Source: Streptomyces sp. HB132 (lineage in GTDB: Bacteria; Actinomycetota; Actinomycetes; Streptomycetales; Streptomycetaceae). From it: a stretch of DNA of 64,000 nucleotides. Of this stretch, positions 42,363-49,631 are shown in pieces; position 1 is the first letter of the stretch, and each line of letters opens with the position of its first letter. Location: the NCBI RefSeq assembly GCF_016909575.1, contig NZ_JAFBGA010000018.1, positions 1 through 64,000 on the forward strand, read 5' to 3'. Position numbers and translations under genes: made by a program. The notes below the pieces were generated by a model. The model searched no databases and was not told the DNA's origin. It was given only the letters and a program-made list of their open reading frames with translations.

Positions 42363-43803
42363 GCAGTTCCCCGGCGCCGTACTGGACACCCTCGACGCGG
42401 CAGGCGATCGGCCGGTGTTCGAGCACGCCGGCCGGGAGGTCTCCGGAGACCGGCTCCTCGGTATGGTGCGGCGCGCGGTGAACGGCCTGCGGCAGCGGGG
42501 AGCCGGGCCCGGCGACGGCGTCGCCATGCTGCTGGGGGCCGACCCCGGGGCGTTCGCCGCGATCATCGCCGCTCACGTCGTCGGGGCTCGTGTCGTCGGT
42601 GTACGGCCCGGCCTGACCGCAAGTCAGCGCGATCATCTCCTGCGGGGCGCCGAGGTGACGGTCGCCGACCGGTCCGACGGCTCCGGCAACACGAGGAACG
42701 GGCCCGTCCTCGCGCTCGACGATCTGCTGGCGTCGGCGGACGACGGTGTCCGGCCACGGGTCCTGGCCCGGCCCGGCGACGTCGCCCGGCTCCTGCACAC
42801 CAGCGGCAGCACCGGTCTCCCCAAGGCGTGCGCACAGACCTACGCGGCGATGACCGCGTCCTGGGTGCACCGGCCGGACACCTGGCCACCCGCCGTCCGC
42901 GAACTCGCCGGGCGCCTGGACCGATTCCTGGTGTTCGGCACCCTGGCCAGCCAGGTGATGATGGAGTACGGGCTGCTCACACTTGCCGCCGGCGGCACCC
43001 TCGTCACCGCCGACCCGTCGAACTTTCCCGATGCCCTGGTGCGGCACCGGGCGACCGCGAGCGTCGTCACGGCCGCCCGGCTGACGAAACTCCTCGCCGC
43101 CCAGCGCGAGTCGCCGGTGGACCTCGGCGGTCTCCGCGCGCTGATGGTGTCGGGCTCCCCGCTGGAGCCGGGCAGGCTGCGGGAGGCCGCCGCAGTTCTC
43201 GGCCCGGTCGTCTTCCACGGCTACGGGCAGACCGAGACCGGCATGATCTCCATGGCCACGCCGGAGGAGCCGGCCGGCTCCCTCGGAGTACCGCCCGTCG
43301 AACTGGAGGTCCGCGACCCCTCCGGCCGCCCGGTGCCGCACGGCACCGACGGCGAACTCTTCGTCCGTACCCCGTCCCAGAGCTCCGGCTACTGGCAGGA
43401 ACCCGCTCTCACGGCCGAGGTGTTCCGCGACGGGTGGGTACGTACCCGCGACCTCGGCCGGCTCGACGCGTCGGGCCGGCTGTGGCTCACGGGACGGATC
43501 CGTGACGTGATCATCGTCAACGCCAACGTGCACTACGCCGGGCCGGTCGAACGGCTGCTCGCCGCACACCCCTCGGTGGCCGAGGCGTACGTCGTCGCTG
43601 TGCCCGACGACAGTACGGGTGAGGCCGTCCATGCCTTCGTCGTACCCGAGGCCGGTCACACCCCGGAACTCGCAGAACTGCGCGCGCTGGTGACAACGGG
43701 CCTGGGCGAGGCCTGCGCACCCACCCGGCTCACCCTCATCGAGGAGGTACCTCTCACGGCTGCCGGGAAACCCGACAAACGGAGTCTCGCGGGTGGGGGT
43801 TAG
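42355..43803 (+). CDS. Acyl-adenylating ligase (ANL superfamily, acyl-CoA ligase-like)
   Basis: A 482-residue ANL enzyme, slightly shorter than usual. P-loop LLHTSGSTGLPKACAQT, motif A5 GYGQTETGMIS, hinge LTGRIRDVIIVNANV and C-terminal catalytic lysine in AAGKPDKRSL are in place. It activates a carboxylic acid as acyl-AMP and then passes it to CoA or another acceptor; no carrier protein is encoded nearby. The start is TTG 42355 with GAAGGAG 5 bases upstream, inside the end of the monooxygenase gene. The likely substrates from context are a furan acid or a 4-hydroxycinnamate-type acid. Confidence 0.9.
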   Translation: MTEQFPGAVLDTLDAAGDRPVFEHAGREVSGDRLLGMVRRAVNGLRQRGAGPGDGVAMLLGADPGAFAAIIAAHVVGARVVGVRPGLTASQRDHLLRGAEVTVADRSDGSGNTRNGPVLALDDLLASADDGVRPRVLARPGDVARLLHTSGSTGLPKACAQTYAAMTASWVHRPDTWPPAVRELAGRLDRFLVFGTLASQVMMEYGLLTLAAGGTLVTADPSNFPDALVRHRATASVVTAARLTKLLAAQRESPVDLGGLRALMVSGSPLEPGRLREAAAVLGPVVFHGYGQTETGMISMATPEEPAGSLGVPPVELEVRDPSGRPVPHGTDGELFVRTPSQSSGYWQEPALTAEVFRDGWVRTRDLGRLDASGRLWLTGRIRDVIIVNANVHYAGPVERLLAAHPSVAEAYVVAVPDDSTGEAVHAFVVPEAGHTPELAELRALVTTGLGEACAPTRLTLIEEVPLTAAGKPDKRSLAGGG

Positions 43804-43824
43804 CGGGTCGGCCCCCGCCCCGAG

Positions 43825-43865
43825 CCGTGCCCCGCCGTCGCGCGAAACGCGCGGGCGGGGCACGG
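43825..43865. terminator. Bidirectional terminator between ligase and MFS genes
   Basis: Stem CCGTGCCCCGCC (43825-43836) with GGCGGGGCACGG (43854-43865), closed further by CGCGCG/CGCGCG around an AAA loop, lies between two convergent stops. The long GC stem is typical of actinomycete terminators. Confidence 0.75.
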
Positions 43866-43947
43866 TCCGTTCAGGAAGTGCCGACCGGGGCGGCACCGTG
43901 TGGCAGGGAAGCGGGCACGGCGCGAGCGACGTCGTGGACGCCGCTGC

Positions 43948-45567
43948 TCACGGCGCAGCACCGTCCTTGCCCGGCAGAGGCGTCACCCCCGTGGTCCTCT
44001 CGGCGGGAACGGTTCTGCTGCGCACCAGATCGTCGAGCTCGGCGTCCAGCCGGGCGGCGTCCCCGGAATGCTGGGCAGCCGCCCGCGGATTGCTCCCGCG
44101 GAGGGCGACGGCGCCCCCGGCGACGGCCATGGGTACTGCGACCAGCACGGCTGCGGTGCGCATGCCTCCCGGCGCGGAGAGGACCAGTGCGATCAGAGGG
44201 GGCCCGAAGGCTCCGCCGGACTTGCCGACTGCCGCGGCCCAGCCGCCCGCCGTCCCCCGGATGGCCATGGGGTAGATCTCGGCCGTGTAGGGACCGATCA
44301 GTGCGATGACACCGGCGGTTCCGGCGAAGAGCAGTATCACCGCGGTGAGGAGGATCGGCCGGCTGCCGTCCAGCCCGACGGAGGCCAGGGCGAGCAGCGC
44401 CGCGACGGTGAGGGCCGCGTAGACGACCATGGTGCCCTTCGCCGACCAGCGCATGTAGAGCCACGCGGCCACCACACAGGTGGGGATGGACAACAGCGAG
44501 GAGATGAACAGCAGCGTGGCGGCGGACGTGCCCCCCTCGTTCGCGGCCTCCAGCTGGGTGGGCAGGAAGGTGATGAAACCCCAGTAGACGAGGCCCCAGG
44601 CGAGCGCGTAACCGCTGACGACCAGCGTCTTGGCTCTCTGGGAGCCCTTGAACAGGGTGGAGGCGGGGACACGCACGGGCCGCGACTGCTGTGCGGTGAA
44701 GGCGGCCGATTCCGGAATCCACCTGTTCAGCGCGATCAGGATCAGGACCAGCGGGAGCTGGGCGAACCACAGAACTCGCCACCCGGCCAGCGGGATGAGC
44801 ACTGCGGCCAGTCCGGCGGCCGCCATGTAGCCGCCCGTGGTGGTGAGCCCGGCCTGGAGCACCATGATGGCCGCGCGTCGTCCGGGTGGCAGGCTCTCGG
44901 TCATCAGGGCGTAGACGACGGGCAGCATGCCTCCTGCCGCCATGCCCATCAGAGCGCACATGACGAGGATGCCGGTGAAGGTCGGCATGGCGCCGCACAC
45001 GGTCGTGCCGAGGAACAGAAGGGACGCGACGAGAATCGTGGCCCTGCGCCCGATACGGTCCGCGGCGCGGCCCCCCACGAGTGATCCCACCACCGTGCCG
45101 CTCAGCGCCACTGTGGGCAACCAGGAGATGTCAGCGGCGCTGAGGTGGAACTCGGCACGCATACCGGGCTGGATGAACGCCAGAGTGGCGGGTTTCATCT
45201 GGTCCACCATCAACGCGAAGCTCAGAACGGCGATGAGACGGTGGCGGCTCGTCGGGGGCGTCGGGGCCGGAGCCGGGGCGGCCGCAGGATCCGCTCCGGG
45301 AGGCTGCACGACCGCGTACCCGGAGACCGCCACGCCCACCACGATGGCGACCATGGCGGCCCACATGACGCCGGACGTCCCCATCATCGCCATGTGGAAT
45401 CCCATGGACGCGGAATCGATGAACATCCACACGTGCTGGCCGACGCCCGCACAGGTGAGGGCGACACCGGTCCAGAACATCAGAGGACGGGATATCAGCG
45501 ACGCCGGCTGCGTGGGTGCGGTCATCTCCTCACCGCGGACGGACCGACGCGGCTCCTCGGGAGTCAT
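43948..45567 (-). CDS. MFS transporter (AAHS-like, aromatic acid type)
   Basis: A 539-residue major facilitator with the motif GGRAADRIGRRA after the second core helix and a repeat-like region in the second half. About 12 core helices are preceded by two extra N-terminal hydrophobic segments and a Pro/Ala-rich linker (~residues 78-92). The pattern AVIRG-like (MAIRGTAGGW) fits the aromatic acid/H+ symporter group. A polar C-terminal tail of ~60 residues follows. As last gene of the P450 operon it most likely exports the product or imports a precursor. The ATG overlaps the P450 stop by 4 bp. Confidence 0.88.
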   Translation of the reverse strand: MTPEEPRRSVRGEEMTAPTQPASLISRPLMFWTGVALTCAGVGQHVWMFIDSASMGFHMAMMGTSGVMWAAMVAIVVGVAVSGYAVVQPPGADPAAAPAPAPTPPTSRHRLIAVLSFALMVDQMKPATLAFIQPGMRAEFHLSAADISWLPTVALSGTVVGSLVGGRAADRIGRRATILVASLLFLGTTVCGAMPTFTGILVMCALMGMAAGGMLPVVYALMTESLPPGRRAAIMVLQAGLTTTGGYMAAAGLAAVLIPLAGWRVLWFAQLPLVLILIALNRWIPESAAFTAQQSRPVRVPASTLFKGSQRAKTLVVSGYALAWGLVYWGFITFLPTQLEAANEGGTSAATLLFISSLLSIPTCVVAAWLYMRWSAKGTMVVYAALTVAALLALASVGLDGSRPILLTAVILLFAGTAGVIALIGPYTAEIYPMAIRGTAGGWAAAVGKSGGAFGPPLIALVLSAPGGMRTAAVLVAVPMAVAGGAVALRGSNPRAAAQHSGDAARLDAELDDLVRSRTVPAERTTGVTPLPGKDGAAP

Positions 45568-46934
45568 CCGACCCCTCTCTCAGGGTGAGGGGCCGGACAG
45601 CCTCCGGCCCGTCGTCCGTCGAAGTACCGTTCCGCCGGACGCAGCCTGCGGGCATGCAGGACCATGAGCGTGCCGAGAACCAGCTGACGTACACCCCGGG
45701 TGACGTCCTCCACCCCGTCCCGCAGCCGGACGAAGCTCCGCAGCGCGCTCAGGCGGCGAGGCCCGGGCAGCAGGCCGCGCGGAATCAGCAGGCAGGGCGC
45801 CCGGTGCGGGATGGAGCGGGTGTGCGAGACCGTCGAGTCCAGCCGGAACCGGCCCAGCACCTCCCGGACCGCGGCGCGCAGCACGAGCGGCGACAGCCGC
45901 CAGGCCGGGCACGGGCGGTTCGCCGCTACGCCGTACGGGATGTGATGGACATCCTTGGCGGCCAGGTTCGCCCAGCGGTCCGGGTCGAACTCGTCGGGGC
46001 GTTCGTATCCGGTGGCGTGGTAGTCGGGATAGCTGAAGCACACCACGGAACCGGCCGGCAGTACCGTCGTCTCGTCCAGCGGTATTTCGTCCGTGGTGAT
46101 GCGATGGGCGATGCCGAAGAGTGGGTACAGACGCATCGTCTCGTCGAGCACCTGCGCGAGGTACCGGTCGCCTTCCGCATCCGCGCCGAGGCGTTGCTGC
46201 ACGTCCGGGTGGCGGGCGAGGGCGAGCAGGACGTGCGCGGTCGCCTCGGACAGCTGCACTACGGCCGTGTTGAAGAACGTCCCTTGCAGGTAGTGCACCT
46301 GCTCCGGCAGCGAAAGGGAGGCCGGCAGCCGGTGCGGCACGTGGCCGGCCGCGACACGATCCCGTAGATAGGCCGTCAACCGGGCCCGGCGTCGCGGATG
46401 GCGCAGACCGGTGCACTTCAGGGCAGTGATCACGTCATCGGCGTGAGTGGTGATCAGTTTCCGGGCCACCGGCGGGCACGGCTCCTGGAAGACCAGCTCG
46501 TAGCAGAACGCGGCCCACGCGGGCATCACCAGGTCCCGCAGCCGTACGAGGCTGACCCGCGTGTCCGGCAGTTCGTCCAGTGCGGCGGCGACGGCGTGGG
46601 CGGCCGACGCCGCGAGATCGGCCGAGTTCCCGGCGAGGATGCGCCGCGTCGTAGCGGCCACGTCCTGGTAGCGCTCGCCGGGCTCCAGGTGCTCCTGGTG
46701 CACCTCGGGTCCCGGCGCCAGCCAGTACCAGAACAGGTCGGACAGACCGGCCCCCTCGCTTCGTCCGTTCGCGGCCGGGTGCGCGTAGACCCGCTCGAAC
46801 ACCTCCGGGCCGTGGATGGCGTTGGGCAGGGTCACCGCCCGGTCGCCGTTGACCTTCTCGAAGATCCGCACGCGCAGCTCCACCACGGCGCGCGGCAGCG
46901 ACCACGTGTCCGAACGCGTCCGGCTCCTCACCAT
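45564..46934 (-). CDS. Cytochrome P450 (non-canonical heme loop)
   Basis: A 456-residue P450. K-helix ExxR is E265-T-M-R268 (LDETMRLYP), followed by a normal meander (YPDYHATGYERPDEFDPDRW). The heme loop is HIPYGVAANRPCPAW with likely ligand C342; the usual FxxGxxxCxG glycine spacing is shifted and the residue after Cys-Pro is Ala instead of Gly. The I-helix acid/alcohol pair is also missing (FFNTAVVQLSEA). Such changes occur in P450s with unusual chemistry (peroxygenase-type or isomerase), but that is only inference. Translationally coupled on both sides within the operon. Confidence 0.87.
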   Translation of the reverse strand: MVRSRTRSDTWSLPRAVVELRVRIFEKVNGDRAVTLPNAIHGPEVFERVYAHPAANGRSEGAGLSDLFWYWLAPGPEVHQEHLEPGERYQDVAATTRRILAGNSADLAASAAHAVAAALDELPDTRVSLVRLRDLVMPAWAAFCYELVFQEPCPPVARKLITTHADDVITALKCTGLRHPRRRARLTAYLRDRVAAGHVPHRLPASLSLPEQVHYLQGTFFNTAVVQLSEATAHVLLALARHPDVQQRLGADAEGDRYLAQVLDETMRLYPLFGIAHRITTDEIPLDETTVLPAGSVVCFSYPDYHATGYERPDEFDPDRWANLAAKDVHHIPYGVAANRPCPAWRLSPLVLRAAVREVLGRFRLDSTVSHTRSIPHRAPCLLIPRGLLPGPRRLSALRSFVRLRDGVEDVTRGVRQLVLGTLMVLHARRLRPAERYFDGRRAGGCPAPHPERGVG

Positions 46935-47998
46935 GTCCCACCCTTCCGTACGACCATGTCGGTCGTCAGATCGGCGTTCCGGCGACCACCGCACAGGGCG
47001 AGCGTGTGGTCGTACTCGTCGCGCAGTGTCGCGAGGACCCGCCGTGCTCCCGCCTCCCCGTCGACGGCAAGACCCCACATCACGGGGCGTCCGACGCCGA
47101 CGGCGCTCGCCCCCAGGGCGAGCGCCATCGCGACGTCGCTGCCCCGGCGTACCCCGCCGTCGAGCAGGACGGGCACCCGGCCCGCGACCGCGTCCGTGAT
47201 CGCCGGCAGGCAGTGCACGGCCGCCGGGACCGCGTCGCACTGGCGGCCCCCGTGGTTGGAGACGATCACCCCGGCCGCGCCGTGGTCGACAGCCAGCCGC
47301 GCGTCGTCCGGATGCAGAACCCCCTTGATCAGTACGGGAAGTGAGGTGCCGCGCAGGGCCTCGGCGAAGTCCGGCCAGCGGACCGCGGGGGACATGGGGA
47401 CGGCGGTCAGCGCGCCCGGCTCGGCCCCGGGCAGATCGCGCATGTTCTCCGCGGCGTATCCGGGTGGCAGGTCGGTGAACCCGTTGCGCAGGTCTCTGGT
47501 GTGCCGGCCGAACACCGGCGAGTCGACGGTGACCACCAGTGCCGTGCAGCCCGCGTCCTCGGCGCGCCGGACGAGGGCCGCGGTGACCTCCCTGCGGGGG
47601 TGCAGATACAGCTGGAACCACACGGCCGGGTCCGGGGCCGCTTCTCGCGCCGCGGCGACGACCTCGAGGACCGCGGTGGTCGCGGCCGTCCCCGTCACCA
47701 GTACGGCGCCCTCGGCCGCGGCTGCACGGGCCGTGGCACGCTCGCCGTCCCGGTGCACCAGCCGGTGGAAGGCGGTCGGTGCGACGATCACCGGGGCGGC
47801 CTGCCGGGCGCCCGGCAGATCGACTGCGGTGTCCCGCGCCTCGCTGCCGCTCAGCACCCTCGGCAGCAGCGCGTACCGGTCGAAGGCCCGCTCGTTGTCG
47901 GCGACGACACGCTCGTCGCCCGCGCCGCCCGCCACGTAGTCGTAGAAGACCGGATCCAGCATCTTCCGTGCACTGTCGTGCAGTTCGCGGAGGGTCAC
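46928..47998 (-). CDS. FMN-dependent alpha-hydroxyacid oxidase/dehydrogenase
   Basis: A 356-residue TIM-barrel FMN protein. YDYVAGGAGDERV and LPRVLSG at the N-terminus, VWFQLYLHPRREV, VVTVDSPVFGRHTRDLRNGF, and the active-site stretch VIVSNHGGRQCDAVPA, with the catalytic His and Arg, followed by VLLDGGVRRGSDV. The family oxidises L-2-hydroxy acids (lactate, glycolate, mandelate) to 2-oxo acids. Within this cluster it may act on an aryl 2-hydroxy acid such as a hydroxymandelate analogue. The start is GTG 47998, overlapping the upstream monooxygenase stop (GTGA); its end overlaps the P450 start. Confidence 0.9.
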   Translation of the reverse strand: MTLRELHDSARKMLDPVFYDYVAGGAGDERVVADNERAFDRYALLPRVLSGSEARDTAVDLPGARQAAPVIVAPTAFHRLVHRDGERATARAAAAEGAVLVTGTAATTAVLEVVAAAREAAPDPAVWFQLYLHPRREVTAALVRRAEDAGCTALVVTVDSPVFGRHTRDLRNGFTDLPPGYAAENMRDLPGAEPGALTAVPMSPAVRWPDFAEALRGTSLPVLIKGVLHPDDARLAVDHGAAGVIVSNHGGRQCDAVPAAVHCLPAITDAVAGRVPVLLDGGVRRGSDVAMALALGASAVGVGRPVMWGLAVDGEAGARRVLATLRDEYDHTLALCGGRRNADLTTDMVVRKGGTW

Positions 47999-49569
47999 GG
48001 CGCCACCGGGGCGGCCGGGCTGCGGTGCGCTTCGAGGAAGGCGTCCAGTGGGGCGCGGTGGAACTCCTCGCTGTCCCACTCGTTCTCGAGGTTCTCTGTG
48101 AGGTGGTGTTCGGCGACGAGACCGCCGTCCCGGTACCAGCGGACGACCGGATGCAGATAGCGGCCGTCCAGGCCGGACACGTCCTGCTGGGATTTGCGGC
48201 CCGCGGAGACGTCGAACGGGTCCACCCGGTCGTGGTCCTCCCCGTACTCCAGGGTGACCACCGCGTAGGCGTCCACTTCACCGAAGTCCCCGGCGCGCAC
48301 GGCGCCCGGCACGTGAGAGACGGGAATCTCCTCGGCGTAGCGCAGCGTGCCGTCAGGGGCGAGCAGCAGCAGGTCGCCGAGGACGGCGAACTGCTGCCAC
48401 AGGGCGGAGGACCGGTTGACGCGGCTGATCACCGCGTCGGCGGCCCGCTCCGTGGCGTCCCCGAGCGCCGTCGTCGGCCATGGCACGCCGTCGTGGCGCT
48501 GCCGCAGGCCCCGGTGCAGCGCACGCACCGCGTAGCGGAAGCCGTGGATGAAGCCGGTCGTGGCCTTCCCGAAGTCACGGCCCTGCATCAGCGTCCCCGC
48601 GAAGTACAGGCCGGGTACGTTGACCGATTCGCCGAGAGGCGTCAACGCCGGGAAACGGCCGTCGATGATCAGGTCCGGTGCGCAGGTGTGGTCGAAGATC
48701 GAGCCGTCGAACCGGAAGCCGGTAGCGACGATCACCCGGTCGTAGCGGATCTCCTTGACCACTTCGTCGACCCGCTCGAAGGCGACCGGTACGTGGAAGC
48801 CGTCCCGTTCGCGCCTGATGGCGAGCACCCTGCCGTCGAGGAGGGCGTTCTGCGACTTCAGTTGGTAGCTGTCCAGAAAGTTGTTGTAGACCGCGCGCAG
48901 GTGTCCCACATAGTGCGTTCGCCAGGCCATCTTCAGCGAGCCCGAGCCGACGACGTGAATGACCGCCGCGGTCTCCATCAGGTTCTCGGCTGTCTCGAAG
49001 GCGGAGTTCCCGCGGCCGATGATGAGCACCCGCTGATCGGTGAACGACTCCGGATCGGTGTCGATCGTGTCGTAGCGTTCGGCCAGTTCGACGCCCGGCA
49101 CCGCCGGCAGGTTCGGTACCGGCACTCCGGTGGCGACCACCAGGTGCCGTGCACGCCACGTCTTCCCGGTGTGGTCGGTGACGGCGAATCCCGCCGCGTC
49201 CCGTGAGACCTTCTCGACGGCGGTGTCGTACCGCACGCGCGCCCCGGTCCGTGAGGCGAAGTCCGAGAGGTAGCGCACGAGGTCGTCGGCCGGCGGGAAG
49301 TAACGGGGACTGTACCGGGTGAACAGGAGCTCCGGGTCGTCGCTCAGCAGGGAGTTCCAGTCCATCCGCAGCCGCAGCTCCGGATCGTCATACCCCGTGT
49401 GTACTTTGTTGTTCGAGATCAGATAGCGGTGCCGGGGGAACCGCGTGAAGAACGTCCCCGGACCACTGCCGCGTTCCAGGACGACGTAGTCCGCGCCGTC
49501 CCGCTCGAACAAGGCGGCAAGCTGCAGTCCGGCGGGCCCCGCACCGATGATCAGGTAGTCATGGGTCAT
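47995..49569 (-). CDS. Flavin-dependent monooxygenase, paralogue 2 (FMO/FOXRED2-like)
   Basis: A 524-residue paralogue of the enzyme at 40818-42362. FAD motif DYLIIGAGPAGLQLAALFER, FFTRFPRHRYLISNNK, second Rossmann motif VLIIGRGNSAFETAENL and VATGFRFD align without gaps with paralogue 1. The start was set at ATG 49569 because the palindrome/-10 geometry (TAGCTT at 49577-49582, 7 bp, ATG) matches the other two cluster promoters exactly; a GTG at 49587 would sit upstream of the -10 box. First gene of a four-gene coupled operon (FMO, oxidase, P450, MFS). Two non-identical copies suggest two successive or alternative oxygenations. Confidence 0.9.
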   Translation of the reverse strand: MTHDYLIIGAGPAGLQLAALFERDGADYVVLERGSGPGTFFTRFPRHRYLISNNKVHTGYDDPELRLRMDWNSLLSDDPELLFTRYSPRYFPPADDLVRYLSDFASRTGARVRYDTAVEKVSRDAAGFAVTDHTGKTWRARHLVVATGVPVPNLPAVPGVELAERYDTIDTDPESFTDQRVLIIGRGNSAFETAENLMETAAVIHVVGSGSLKMAWRTHYVGHLRAVYNNFLDSYQLKSQNALLDGRVLAIRRERDGFHVPVAFERVDEVVKEIRYDRVIVATGFRFDGSIFDHTCAPDLIIDGRFPALTPLGESVNVPGLYFAGTLMQGRDFGKATTGFIHGFRYAVRALHRGLRQRHDGVPWPTTALGDATERAADAVISRVNRSSALWQQFAVLGDLLLLAPDGTLRYAEEIPVSHVPGAVRAGDFGEVDAYAVVTLEYGEDHDRVDPFDVSAGRKSQQDVSGLDGRYLHPVVRWYRDGGLVAEHHLTENLENEWDSEEFHRAPLDAFLEAHRSPAAPVAP

Positions 49570-49631
49570 TCCCCGGAAGCTAGTCACCGGAATTCAGAGC
49601 GCTCTGAGATTTCCCGCCTACGTTTCGCAAC
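49570..49631. promoter_or_regulatory. Bidirectional operator with two leaderless promoters (FMO2 / TAL)
   Basis: Perfect 14-bp palindrome TCAGAGCGCTCTGA (49594-49607). To the right: 11 bp, TACGTT (49619-49624), 7 bp, GTG at 49632. To the left on the reverse strand: 11 bp, TAGCTT (49582-49577), 7 bp, ATG at 49569. No ribosome-binding sites are present on either side. Both promoters match the one at 40780 in sequence and spacing. Confidence 0.82.
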
